Source: Candidatus Trichofilum aggregatum (GTDB lineage Bacteria > Chloroflexota > Anaerolineae > Promineifilales > Promineifilaceae). Taken from it: a stretch of 64,000 nucleotides of DNA. The notes below the pieces were generated by a model that saw only the letters and a program-made list of their open reading frames with translations, did no database searches and was not told where the DNA came from. Both the position numbers and the translations under genes were made by a program. Positions 25,324-34,448 of this stretch are shown piece after piece. Numbering within the stretch: position 1 is the stretch's first letter; the number at the start of each line of letters is the position of its first letter. The DNA lies in the NCBI GenBank assembly GCA_016716885.1, contig JADJUV010000020.1, forward strand, positions 1 through 64,000, given 5' to 3'.

Positions 25324-26031
25324 ATGGTATCCCTGAAACGGGTGTGGGCTACGATGGTGTGTGATGTGCGCTTGCAAACGCGACATGGTTTTTACTACGC
25401 GGCCGCGACGCTCATCCTCTTCAATGTGGTCATTCTGGGCCAACTGCCCGCCGAAACCATCGCCTGGTTTCTGCCCCCTTTTTTGGTGGTCAACCTGCTC
25501 ATCAACAGTTTTTACTTTGTGGGTGGGCTGATTTTGTTGGAAAAAGCGGAAGGAACCTTGTCGGTGCAGATTATCACTCCTTTACGGCCCGCCGAATATC
25601 TCCTGTCCAAAGCCATCACCCTTATCGTTCTCTCCCTGCTGGAAAACGGGCTGATGATTGCCCTGATTTGGGGCGTGAGTTGGACGATGCTCTGGTTGCT
25701 CATGGGGGTGATCGCGGCCGCGGGACTTTTCACCTGTGTGGGGGTCATGGTGGCCGTGCGTTATGATGGCATCAACGAATATTTGCTCCCATCTATGATT
25801 TATACCAGCCTACTCACCTTGCCGATTTTCCCCTATGCGGGCGTTGGACCGGCCTGGATGTTGGCCTGGCATCCGTTGCATGGTGCTTTTCAATTACTTC
25901 AGGCTCCCTTTCAGCCGATTCCCGGCTGGCAATTGGGGTTAGGCCTGGTGACGAGCCTTTTTTGGTTGGGGGTAGCCTGGTGGCTCTGCGGCCGCGCCTT
26001 TTATCAGCATATCATCATTCGGGCCGGGTAG
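25324..26031 (+). CDS. ABC-2 type permease subunit (fluoroquinolone-export-like)
   Basis: 235 residues from ATG 25324, preceded by AGGTGG; upstream in-frame ATG 25312 and TTG 25258 are alternatives. Six hydrophobic segments, with EKAEGTLSVQIITPLRPAEYLLSKA between the second and third, a pattern of ABC-2 drug exporters such as those of the Rv2686c/Rv2687c type. It would pair with the next gene to form the membrane channel. No ATPase gene is found in the operon; it must be supplied elsewhere or has been lost. A fold-back (AGAGCGAG/CTCGCTCT) lies at 25273-25302. Confidence 0.75.
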   Translation: MVSLKRVWATMVCDVRLQTRHGFYYAAATLILFNVVILGQLPAETIAWFLPPFLVVNLLINSFYFVGGLILLEKAEGTLSVQIITPLRPAEYLLSKAITLIVLSLLENGLMIALIWGVSWTMLWLLMGVIAAAGLFTCVGVMVAVRYDGINEYLLPSMIYTSLLTLPIFPYAGVGPAWMLAWHPLHGAFQLLQAPFQPIPGWQLGLGLVTSLFWLGVAWWLCGRAFYQHIIIRAG

Positions 26032-26059
26032 TCTCACCAAGCCCAATAAATGTGTCATC

Positions 26060-26800
26060 ATGAACAGCATTCAACTTTTCCATGCCCTCGGCCTGGCCGA
26101 AATTAAACAAATCCGGCGTGATCCCATGTTGCGCTGGATGATTTTCCTACCCCTGGTTATGGCGCTGGCGGCGCGGGGTGTCATACCGCTCATCTTTGAA
26201 CGGCTCGCGGCCGCGTTGCCCTTCCCCCTCATGCCTTACTATCCGGCCATCATGGGGTTTGTGCTGGCTACGCTGGGACCGTCGCTGGTGGGCTATGTCA
26301 TTGGGTTTTTGCTGTTGGATCAGCGGGATGAAGGTTCGTTGACGGCCCTGCTGGTGACGCCCCTCTCATTGGCCCGTTATTTGGCTTACCGGCTGATGTG
26401 GCCGATGTTGGCTGGGGTGGTGGTGACGGCGATTATCCTGCCGCTGTCGGGGTTGGTGCAGCTAAACGGGGTGGGACTGGGGCTGGTGGGAGTATCCGCG
26501 GCCGCGAACGCGCCGCTCTACGCCCTGGCTCTGGCAACCTTTGCCAGCAACAAAGTCCAGGGCATGGCCCTCATGAAAGCCTCCAGTGTTATCACCTTGC
26601 CGCCACTCATCGCCTTCTTCCTACCCCAAACCTGGCAATGGCCCTTCGCCCTCTTTCCCACCTATTGGCAGGCCCGCTTTTTCTGGTCTGTCACTGGTGA
26701 TGGCTCCTGGAGCGGTCTCTTCCTGGTTGCCAGCATCGCCTACCAGATTCTCCTGCTCCTGCTCCTGTTTCGCCTCTTCTACCGGCGGCTCCATCAATAA
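26060..26800 (+). CDS. Second ABC-2 type permease subunit
   Basis: 246 residues, six predicted membrane segments. LAEIKQIRRDPMLRWMIFLPLVMALAARG at the start and LLLDQRDEGSLTALLVTPLSLARYLAYR in the first loop are typical of ABC-2 permeases, paralogous to the upstream subunit. Only 28 bp separate the two genes, so they are co-transcribed with tetR. The start ATG has a poor ribosome-binding site. A truncated MITE-like element begins two bases after the stop codon. Confidence 0.75.
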   Translation: MNSIQLFHALGLAEIKQIRRDPMLRWMIFLPLVMALAARGVIPLIFERLAAALPFPLMPYYPAIMGFVLATLGPSLVGYVIGFLLLDQRDEGSLTALLVTPLSLARYLAYRLMWPMLAGVVVTAIILPLSGLVQLNGVGLGLVGVSAAANAPLYALALATFASNKVQGMALMKASSVITLPPLIAFFLPQTWQWPFALFPTYWQARFFWSVTGDGSWSGLFLVASIAYQILLLLLLFRLFYRRLHQ

Positions 26801-26802
26801 CG

Positions 26803-26963
26803 GTCAAGCGGGGAACCTATCTACACTTCGTGGCGTACCTACCCACCTGTCTCGCCCTCTTGTGAGTAAGAGGGCGAGACGACGCGGAAGGATCGTTTTC
26901 TGGTTCTTCTCCATCGAACCCGCGTCGTCCCGCCCCTACCCTCATTGACTATCAAATTGAGAA
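26803..26963. mobile_element. MITE-like element, truncated inverted copy
   Basis: In reverse orientation it matches 24314 to about 24486 of the full copy: end repeat CAAATTGAGAA (26953-26963), GTCCCGCCCCTACC, and the TCTCGCCCTCTT/AAGAGGGCGAGA central hairpin. The other terminal repeat is missing where the element meets the permease stop. With the copy at 24.3 kb it brackets the tetR-permease operon in opposite orientation. Confidence 0.7.
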
Positions 26964-27073
26964 TGGCGGCCGAAAAACCCACCGGTTTGATGTTTTCACC
27001 TGGCTACAGGTAAAATAACCCTGGTTGACCAGTGGCTCCGCCGTTTAGAAACCCTGGCCCAGGAATAACACCC

Positions 27074-30000
27074 ATGTCGCAAACTGAAAAGCCGGGTTTT
27101 TGGCAACAACTGACCGAACTGGCCGATCCCTCTAATTACCGACCAGAGCGGGTGAAGGATGTCGAAGTCGCCCGGCTTTCGTCGGAAGATGGGGCCTATT
27201 ATGTCCTCAAACAGCCCCAACAGCGCACCTATCTCCGCCTGTCCCCCCAAGATTATGCCCTCTGGTGGCAAATGGATGGCCGCCGCTCGTTGAAGGAGCT
27301 GCTTTTTTACAGCCTGCGCCGCTTTAAGACGTTGCCCTTTGGCCGCCTGAATAGCCTGGTAGCCGATTTGCGCCAGGGTTATTTTTTGCAGGACCCCCCC
27401 GCCCAGGTGTATGAACAGATCAGCCAGGAATTACGCCTGCGCCAACCGGAAAACCGCGGCCGCGACCTCATCAACGCCTTTTTTCACAGTGAATGGAGCA
27501 CCGCCGGGCTTGATCCCTTCTTTACCCGGCTGTACCAGGCCGTCGGCTGGCTCTTCCACCCGTTGAGCCAATGGCTGATCGGGTTGTGGGTGGTCATTGG
27601 TTTTATCCTGTATGGCCGCTTGTTCATCCAGGCTGAACCCGTTTATGCCCTGACAGGCGGGGCCGGGTTGGGCGTGGGCGCGGCCGGGTTACTCATCGCC
27701 AACCTCATCGTCATCTTCATCCACGAACTGGCCCACGGCCTGATGACCAAACATTTGGGGCGGGAATGTGATCGGGGTGGTTTATTGCTTTATTGGGGGT
27801 TTCCGGCCTTTTTTGTGGATACACGAGACATCTGGCTGTCACCCGCCCGCGGCCGCATCGCCGTTTCCTGGGCTGGACCGTATTCCGGGTTGTTCGTCGG
27901 GGCCACCCTGGGATTTGCCCTCACCCTGCTGGAATTCCTGTTCCCCGCCAGCACCCAAACCATTGCCGCCAACTTTTTCTACCAGATGGGGTTTCTGGCC
28001 TTTCTCAGCGTGTTTATCAATCTGAACCCCCTGCTGGAACTGGACGGGTATTTTATTTTGATGGATTGGCTGGATATGCCCGGCTTGCGGCCGCGGGCCT
28101 TCCACTTCATCCAGCACGAATTATGGGGCAAGGTCAAACCCCATCTCACCGCCCCGCGCCGTTTCTGGGCTTCCCTAAGCCGCCGGGAGCGCATCTTCAC
28201 CCTGTTTGGTCTGGCGGCTTTGGTTTACTCCACCTACGCCCTGCTGTTTGTCCTCTATTTTTGGCAGACCCGCCTCTGGCCGCTGGTGACCAGCCTCTGG
28301 CTCGACTATGGCCTGGTTGGCCGACTGATTGTGCTGGTTATCGCGGCCGCGACCGTCATCCCGGCTTGTTATTACCTGTTTCTGCTGGCCTGGAACCAGA
28401 TTCAGCGTGGGTTAGCGTGGTTGTCCCATCAAGAACTGCTGGGTCGAGTGGAAATCTTGGCCTTGCTGCTCGGTGGGCCGTTATTGCTCATCAGCGCGGC
28501 CGCGTTCCTGGGTGGGCCGTTGGTCTTGCGGGTCATCACCTGGCTGGTGCACGTGGCCGCCGTCATCACCATGATCCAGGTGGCCCGCCAATGGCCCGGC
28601 AGCCGCTTCCAATGGGTTATGTGGTCGCTGGCGGGGGGGCTGGCCTGCCTGACGCTGGCCCAACTGGCCCCGGAAACACCGTTGTGGTGGGGGCTGTGGT
28701 TGAGTTTCGCGGCCGCGTGTTTCCTCGCCAGCGGCCTCATCGCCTGGTTCACCGTGCGCCCGGCCCAATGGCAAACCGGCGACCGGGTGGGCTGGATCAT
28801 CGTTTTGCTCCTCAGCCTGGCAACTGGTCTGCTCCTGCCCCGCCTTAGCCCTCAAGCCACTACCCTCAACGGGGGTTTTTCAGCCTTCATCCAGATGGTT
28901 ACCACCATCAGCCTGATGGCGTTGGTGCCCCTGCTGATCAATTTTCGCCCTTCCCGCTTCTGGTTGCCCTGGACGTTTTACGCCGTGGCCGTACTCAGTT
29001 TGCCCTGGTTGTACCATTTCCCCCTACTCGATTTAGTCATCGCCCTACTCTGGCTCTATGCCACTGGCCTTTACCTTCTGCTGGGTGCACTTACCGAATT
29101 CGACCGGCACACGCTCGTCACCGATGATAGTTTGAGCGAACGAGAGCGGTTAGCCAATGGGTTTAACCATTTTTTGCAAGGCATGTTCTGGGTTTACGAG
29201 CCGATTTTTGGTGGCCGCCGCCTGGATGAAATTCAGGCCCAGGTGGTGGCTCTACAACATAATCGCCAACTGGAAGACGAAAATGCCCTGTTTGCCCTGG
29301 CCGATTTTTGCCGCACGTCTCTGCTGTTAGTCGTTGACCGGCTGGATGATCTGGCCGGGACGCCGTTCACGGCGCGGGTGGGGCAGGCGGCTTATGACAG
29401 TTTGCCCTGGCTGGAAGCCGAAACCCTGGTGCGCCATGTGTTGTCCCATATTGGCTGGGGGCGAACCTTAGCCCGCACCTTTGATACCACCCATGACAGC
29501 CGGGCCGACCTGTTCCGGCAGGCTGACCTGTTCGCCGGGTTTGACGACGAGGGCATTGAGACGCTTATTCAGGTGGCGCAACTGTTCCGGGCGCGGCCGC
29601 GGACCGCCCTGGCCGAACAAAACCAGGATGCTACTCACTTTTATCTCATCGAATCCGGGGAAGTAGGGGTTTACCGTGAGGGGGAATATGTGGCCTTGAT
29701 AACCGCCGGGGGGTACATCGGGGAAAAAGCCTTGCTCGACACAGGCGTCTACTCAGCCACCTACCGTGCCCTGTCTGTGGTCACGGCCCTGACCATTGCG
29801 CGTGATCAGTTTGACCCCCTGCTCCGGGCCGATACCACCCTGGCTTCCCAGGTAAGCGCGGGAGCCGAGACCCGTCAGTTGCTCCGGCGTATGCCCTTGT
29901 TCCGCACGCTGAGTCCGCAGGAGTTGATGATGGTGGATAGACGGTTGCGGCCGCTGACGGTCAGTCCCGGCAAACTGATTGTGCGCCAGGGGCAACACCG

Positions 30001-30304
30001 CACCGACCTCTACATCATCCAGGCGGGCGAAGTAGAAACGGTGCGCCGGGGGTTGGATGGGGCACAGGTAGTGCAAAAGTTGGGGCCGGGGGAACATTTT
30101 GGTGATTACGCCCTGTTTGCCGACACCCCCTACGAAGCTACCTACCGCGCCGCCACCGAAGTCACCCTGCTCCGCCTGGACGAACCCACCTTTGACAGCC
30201 TGGTGGCCCGCAGTGCTGAGTTATCCCATTACGTAGAGCAGATTGGTAGCGGCCGCATGTTAGACACCCGCCGCCGCTTGGGGTTGACGGGGTTGGTGAG
30301 TTAA
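27074..30304 (+). CDS. PqqD-like / M50 metalloprotease / double cNMP membrane protein
   Basis: 1076 residues from ATG 27074 (AGGAA 9 bases upstream). Order: residues ~25-100 resemble a PqqD peptide-binding winged helix (YVLKQPQQRTYLRLSPQDYALWWQMDG); hydrophobic segments around 160-310 carry FIHELAHGLM (HExxH, about residue 217) and NPLLELDGYF (about 317), the zinc ligands of M50 intramembrane proteases; another eight or so membrane segments follow to ~670; then a soluble region and two cNMP domains from ~820 (EAGEVGVY-like barrel with GGYIGEKALLD, and GPGEHFGDYALFADTPYEATYRA). Family relatives are 'peptide zinc metalloproteases' of RiPP-type systems. Function here is not known; regulation by cyclic nucleotide and a peptide substrate are inferred. 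Confidence 0.8.
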   Translation: MSQTEKPGFWQQLTELADPSNYRPERVKDVEVARLSSEDGAYYVLKQPQQRTYLRLSPQDYALWWQMDGRRSLKELLFYSLRRFKTLPFGRLNSLVADLRQGYFLQDPPAQVYEQISQELRLRQPENRGRDLINAFFHSEWSTAGLDPFFTRLYQAVGWLFHPLSQWLIGLWVVIGFILYGRLFIQAEPVYALTGGAGLGVGAAGLLIANLIVIFIHELAHGLMTKHLGRECDRGGLLLYWGFPAFFVDTRDIWLSPARGRIAVSWAGPYSGLFVGATLGFALTLLEFLFPASTQTIAANFFYQMGFLAFLSVFINLNPLLELDGYFILMDWLDMPGLRPRAFHFIQHELWGKVKPHLTAPRRFWASLSRRERIFTLFGLAALVYSTYALLFVLYFWQTRLWPLVTSLWLDYGLVGRLIVLVIAAATVIPACYYLFLLAWNQIQRGLAWLSHQELLGRVEILALLLGGPLLLISAAAFLGGPLVLRVITWLVHVAAVITMIQVARQWPGSRFQWVMWSLAGGLACLTLAQLAPETPLWWGLWLSFAAACFLASGLIAWFTVRPAQWQTGDRVGWIIVLLLSLATGLLLPRLSPQATTLNGGFSAFIQMVTTISLMALVPLLINFRPSRFWLPWTFYAVAVLSLPWLYHFPLLDLVIALLWLYATGLYLLLGALTEFDRHTLVTDDSLSERERLANGFNHFLQGMFWVYEPIFGGRRLDEIQAQVVALQHNRQLEDENALFALADFCRTSLLLVVDRLDDLAGTPFTARVGQAAYDSLPWLEAETLVRHVLSHIGWGRTLARTFDTTHDSRADLFRQADLFAGFDDEGIETLIQVAQLFRARPRTALAEQNQDATHFYLIESGEVGVYREGEYVALITAGGYIGEKALLDTGVYSATYRALSVVTALTIARDQFDPLLRADTTLASQVSAGAETRQLLRRMPLFRTLSPQELMMVDRRLRPLTVSPGKLIVRQGQHRTDLYIIQAGEVETVRRGLDGAQVVQKLGPGEHFGDYALFADTPYEATYRAATEVTLLRLDEPTFDSLVARSAELSHYVEQIGSGRMLDTRRRLGLTGLVS

Positions 30305-30321
30305 AGGGTAAACAGTAAACA

Positions 30322-31170
30322 ATGAAAAGTTATCAATCCAGCAAGACTGCCTGGTTTCTTCTCTGGCTTTTCCTGAATATCAGTTTATTCTTGGGGTTGA
30401 TAGGTTGTCACATGACTCAAATGAAGGAGTTACAACTTCGAAGCATTTCCCACACGGGAGACTACTCCTTCACCGGAAAGTGCTGTAACTTTCGTCCCCA
30501 CAATCATACCCACCCTCATTCACGGTAATGGGGATGCTCTCCCACCAACCCCAAAACCTTACGCCAATCTCACCTTAGAGGATGTTTTGCAAGGCTGGCC
30601 GCTGATTACCGGGAGTTTTTGGGTCTATTCTCGTACTTATTACACCGAAGTTGAAGCCGAAACAGAACAACTGAGTAGTTATCTTATTACAGAAACGGTA
30701 ACTTCAGCCGCAGTAGACGAACTTAGCGGCTATTATGTGGTTGAGATGCTACAGGAAACACGCTGGATAGCAGGCAATAATTCATCTCGCCCACCACAGG
30801 AAACCTTTTGGTACATCATTGATGGTAATGAAATTTATCGGCAGCTAAACAATTTAGACCTTGCGCTATCTCATCAACTGGCTCCATTTGGTTTATAATT
30901 TTCCAGAAAGAACCTGTTGGTTTCCCTGACTCAGAACGAGAAAACAACCCCCCCAGCTTTGTAACGCTTCAACTTCTGGGCCGATCACTTGGGAATCCCC
31001 ACACAAACAGTAGATGGCTGTTACAATGTGGTTTATGTTTACATAGCGGGTCAGTAAGGCATACTTTTTGTCCTGGTATTGGGTTTGTCGCCGCGTTTTA
31101 CGACCATACGGGCTTTGGCTATCGCACCGAACTTATCGCTTACTTCAATAATGGAAAAAATGATGAATGA
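30322..31170 (+). pseudogene. Frameshifted lipoprotein gene
   Basis: Starts 18 bp after the M50 gene. The first frame (to 30528) has a signal with lipobox-like GLIGC. A second frame (30587-30898, shifted by one) continues with WPLITGSFWVYSRTYYTEVEAE, then further shifts give FWADHLGIPTQTVDGCYNVVYV (ending near 31057) and FCPGIGFVAAFYDHTGFGYR to a stop at 31170. The pieces are collinear and read like one secreted protein of about 270 residues with at least three frame breaks. Decay or sequencing indels are both possible. G+C is lower than in neighbours. Confidence 0.65.
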
Positions 31171-31564
31171 TTTGTATCGTTATTACGAAGAAAGATTAGC
31201 AGAATTTAACCTACCCTTGCCTTGTTTATACAGGGTCGCACGATACACACTCGGCCATCACGTACTCGTTCTTATGTGTGAGTCACAAGAAGAAAATTTA
31301 AGCGATAGAAGCCGAGTCTTTTTAACGTTTGAGGGGGTGGAATACATGCAACTATACCCTATGTGGAGAGACTCACCGTTACGACTGGCTTCGCCTGAAT
31401 TACGTGATACGTTTCTGGAACAGGCTGGTGTTGAGCCACATGATACACAACTGCCCATGGTATTTCATGCTACCCCCTTTGCTAAAAACATCGTTGTCGT
31501 CTGTGCCCGGATATATTTTTCTGAAAAAACGCCTAAGTTATACGAATACCAATTTGATGCATAG
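31151..31564 (+). CDS. Hypothetical protein
   Basis: 137 residues from ATG 31151 (other ATGs at 31160 and 31163), overlapping the tail of the preceding broken gene. No family recognised. It has no signal or membrane segment; the middle VARYTLGHHVLVLMCESQEEN and C-terminal NIVVVCARIYFSE look like beta strands of a small globular domain. Lower G+C than the flanking genes and no GCGGCCGC octamer. No clear ribosome-binding site, so its reality is uncertain. Confidence 0.4.
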   Translation: MEKMMNDLYRYYEERLAEFNLPLPCLYRVARYTLGHHVLVLMCESQEENLSDRSRVFLTFEGVEYMQLYPMWRDSPLRLASPELRDTFLEQAGVEPHDTQLPMVFHATPFAKNIVVVCARIYFSEKTPKLYEYQFDA

Positions 31565-31723
31565 TTAGACCCTTGTTTGAGAATGGCTTGGGAAAATTAT
31601 ACGTTACCGGGAAGGGGAATACGACGCGGCCGCGAACCCCCCTGACAGCCAACATCCCAGTGCGTTTAAGCAGATTTTCCTTACCATCCGGCACTTCTGA
31701 AGAAGCTTGCCACAATTAACGCC

Positions 31724-31978
31724 ATGACAACCAACAGCCCTACCCATACCCATCGCCTGACGATAGACTATCCAGACGAACTGTTGGGCTTTACGACCAG
31801 AGGAGTTCATACAACACGTCTACTACTAGCCATAAAGCTGTATGAAACAGGCAAGTTGACAACGGGGCTGGCGGCAAAATTAGCAGGTGTGTCCCGCAAT
31901 AGTTTTTTTATCCTGTTAGGTCAATATGGCCTGTCTCCTTTCAGTGGGAAACCCCGAGAGCGGGAGGGAAGACTTTGA
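31724..31978 (+). CDS. UPF0175-family antitoxin-like protein
   Basis: 84 residues. LLAIKLYETGKLTTGLAAKLAGVSRNSFFILLGQYGL is the characteristic UPF0175 helix-turn-helix segment. In many genomes this family precedes a DUF3368 PIN-like gene as a putative toxin-antitoxin pair, and remnants of that partner follow directly here. It would bind DNA and the toxin. The frame is intact although the partner is broken, as seen for antitoxin relics. Confidence 0.75.
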   Translation: MTTNSPTHTHRLTIDYPDELLGFTTRGVHTTRLLLAIKLYETGKLTTGLAAKLAGVSRNSFFILLGQYGLSPFSGKPREREGRL

Positions 31979-32420
31979 ATGCCCACCGTGCCGCCCGTCA
32001 TTCTCAATAACACCGGGGTGTGGACGCTCCTGGGATTGCTAAGAGATTTATTTGGCGATGTTTAATTCCTTTGCTGTTGAAGCAAATTTCTGGCTACTCA
32101 TTCGACGTCCGAAGGCGATAGCTAACACTCCTGATTCAGACAACATCATTGGTCAACCCAAGACGTCCCGTTCTAGGTTAGATAAAGTGAAGCGGAAGTG
32201 CTCGTTGGCTGGACGCAGCACGGCTTGTTGTCATTGATGAGCGAGGCGACAATATGCTCGTCATCTGGGCCTACCGGTCACCGGCACCCTGGGAATATTA
32301 CTTTTGGCGACAACAACAATGATCCTCAGTTGCTCTGTTGATTCAACAATTACGACTGGTTTATATCTTGCCCCGAAATTAGTTGATCAAGTTTTAGAAA
32401 TGGCTCAAGAAAGTAGATAA
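31979..32420 (+). pseudogene. Broken DUF3368 (PIN-like) toxin gene
   Basis: The ATG at 31979 begins right after the antitoxin stop and encodes VPPVILNNTGVWTLLGLLRDLFGDV before a stop at 32065, matching the DUF3368 N-terminus with an internal deletion (the conserved Asp is not visible). After about 170 bases in broken frames, ARLVVIDERGD appears, then in another frame RRQYARHLGLPVTGTLGILLL and finally LAPKLVDQVLEMAQESR to the stop at 32420, all typical DUF3368 blocks in order. Several indels and stops are needed, so the toxin is not functional as read. Confidence 0.7.
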
Positions 32421-32426
32421 CTGGTT

Positions 32427-33290
32427 ATGCCCCATCAACCCATCAACCAAGACACCGTTTTTAACGAAATCTGGCCCACCGTGACGGCCCTGCTGAAAGC
32501 TACCGTGGCTCAGGATGAAAAAACCATCCAGAAGATGCTGGTCGCCAGTGGCAACGCGGCCGCGCTCCTCTCGCTCTTTGGCCCCGTAGCCCTGGATGTG
32601 ATCCTCAAAACGGTTTATGACCGGGACAACGCCACCCTCACCTACGCCGTCCAGACCGACAAAGGACGGCATGTGTACATTGAGTACGCCTGGCCCGACA
32701 CCACCCAGGACAACGAGGTCAGCGAAGATGATTTTGCCTACGTGCGCCTGCGTCGACAGGGCGAAAAATGGCGTATCCTGGACACCTACCCAGGCCGGAT
32801 TGATACCCCCATGACGCCACCCCGCGCCAGGGGCATTTTGCTGGACAACGAACTGATCAAATCGGGGCAGGGTGTGCCTTCCGATCCGTGGGTTTTGCCC
32901 CTGGCTTTGTTGGCCGGGGCGATTCGTTTGCCCCTGCGGGAAGAAGGGCTGGCCGATGAGGTAGAGCGGTTGTTACTGCCCACCTTGCAGGGTCAGGGTC
33001 ACGGCGTGTTTGCCCTGGTGAATGCCCGGCGGCTGTGGCGGGATTTCCGGGCCAAAGCCAAACCGGTGATTGATGTGCCGCTGGCCTGGGCCGCCGTGGT
33101 CGAGTTCCTCATTGCTGACCAGGAGATGGTGCAGACGAGTGAAGCTGAGGTCGCGGCCGCGTACCAGATTAACCCCGTGGCCTTCAGTCAACGGGTGGCC
33201 CAGGTAAAAAGAGCACTCAAAATTGCCGAGAAAGGGCTGGATCAACGGTACACCTCACTGTGGGTGACACCCGTTGAGGTAGCAAAATGA
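32427..33290 (+). CDS. Hypothetical protein with possible C-terminal helix-turn-helix
   Basis: 287 residues, no signal or membrane segment, family not recognised. Residues 1-130 look like an alpha/beta domain with YVRLRRQGEKWRILDTYPG. The C-terminal part WAAVVEFLIADQEMVQTSEAEVAAAYQINPVAFSQRVAQVKRAL resembles a cyclin/sigma-like helix bundle with a helix-turn-helix (EAEVAAAYQINPVAFSQR). The next gene overlaps the stop by ATGA, so the two are probably co-transcribed. The frame is intact and G+C is like that of housekeeping neighbours. Confidence 0.6.
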   Translation: MPHQPINQDTVFNEIWPTVTALLKATVAQDEKTIQKMLVASGNAAALLSLFGPVALDVILKTVYDRDNATLTYAVQTDKGRHVYIEYAWPDTTQDNEVSEDDFAYVRLRRQGEKWRILDTYPGRIDTPMTPPRARGILLDNELIKSGQGVPSDPWVLPLALLAGAIRLPLREEGLADEVERLLLPTLQGQGHGVFALVNARRLWRDFRAKAKPVIDVPLAWAAVVEFLIADQEMVQTSEAEVAAAYQINPVAFSQRVAQVKRALKIAEKGLDQRYTSLWVTPVEVAK

Positions 33291-34216
33291 GACAACACGA
33301 ACAAGGAACGTCAGAAAGAATGAAAATAAACCGCAGATTCCGCCGATTAACGCCGATTTTCAATTCTTCATCCGTGTTTCTATCTATCCGTGTTCCTTCC
33401 ATCCGTGGTTATATTCACTGGCGGAACTTGCTCCTTTTACTCCTTTTATTTTTGCCAGCCTGCAACAACAACGCGGCCGCGCCCACCCTCGCGCCTACCG
33501 CCGAAATAGCGCCCAGCGCGGCCGCCGTTCAGCCCACGTCCACCCCACCCACCACCAACACACCCGCCGCCCTGGTTCCCCACAGAACCAGCCGCCACCA
33601 CCGCCGCTAATCCACCGCCGCCCCGGCCGAAATTGCGCCCGATGCCACCGCCAGCCTGCCCACGGCCGAACCCCGGTGGCCTTCAATGGCAAAAACGAGG
33701 ATGGCACTTTTTCCGCGGCCGCGCCGTGCCCCCGTCACCCTCATTGATTATTCTGACTTCCTTTGAGGCGGTTGCCGCACCTACGTGTTAGGGGCAGAAC
33801 CAGAAATCAGTGACACCTATGTCAACAGCGGTCAGGTCAAAATTATCTTCTGGCATGTGTTGGATCATGCCACGGCCAGCCTGAACAGCCACGCGGCCGC
33901 GGACTGTATCGGCCAACAAAGTGTGGACGCTTATTGGCTGATCCATGACCAGTTCTTTGCCGACCAGAATGAGTTGTGGAATGCAGACCGAGATTATTTT
34001 GTCAACGCGGCCGCGACTGTCGGTGTTGATCAGGCCACTTTTGAGCAGTGTTACGACAGCGGGGTAGGTCAGGCCAACGTCACCCGGCTGGATGCCATTC
34101 GTCGCCAACAAGGCATTCTCACCCGCCCCACCTTTGACATTAACGGCACGCTCCTCTTTGGGGCACAACGGTTCGCCGTCTTTGCTGAAGCCATCGAAGC
34201 CGCTCTGGGCCAATGA
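33287..34216 (+). pseudogene. DsbA/thioredoxin-like lipoprotein with frame breaks and in-frame TGA
   Basis: The N-terminus (after a repeat-derived stretch) shows LLLLLFLPACNNN, a lipobox, then an Ala/Pro/Thr linker. The frame ends at TAA 33608-33610, reopens and reads PVTLIDYSDFL, then TGA (33764-33766), GGCRTY and an intact DsbA-like domain (33785-34216) with GILTRPTFDINGTLLFG containing the cis-Pro. The TGA occupies the first Cys of the expected CxxC, giving UGGC if read as selenocysteine. Indel traces around 33600 and 33700 favour decay or sequencing error. GCGGCCGC appears six times. Confidence 0.65.
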
Positions 34217-34448
34217 GTTTAAAAAAAAGGAACACAGAGAGCGCAGAGGTGAGGGCACCGAGAGTCACAGAGAAAGACCTCCTTAAAACTCGCCTCATCC
34301 TTCTTTTAATTCCCTCTGTGCTTCTTGTTCAGTTGGCAAGAAGTTTAACCGCAGATTTTGGGGATTAACGCAGATTCTTTAATCAGCGAAAATCGGCGTT
34401 AATCTGCGGATAATTTTTTTCTGGCTTTTCCAGATTAGGATCATACCC
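34217..34448. repeat. Word-repeat spacer (CACAGAG; CGCAGATT/AATCTGCG fold-back)
   Basis: ACACAGAGAG-type words are followed by AACCGCAGATTTT and, in inverted form, GGCGTTAATCTGCGG (about 34350-34410), able to form a hairpin. Related CCGCAGATT sequence lies at 33332-33345. No gene. Confidence 0.65.

Noticed and set aside
27793..28848. 351-residue plus-strand frame inside the M50 gene
   Set aside because: Out-of-frame shadow rich in Arg/Pro/Gly with no family; the M50 frame carries all recognisable motifs.
33764..33766. Firm selenoprotein annotation
   Set aside because: Several nearby frame breaks and no credible SECIS hairpin; kept only as a question.
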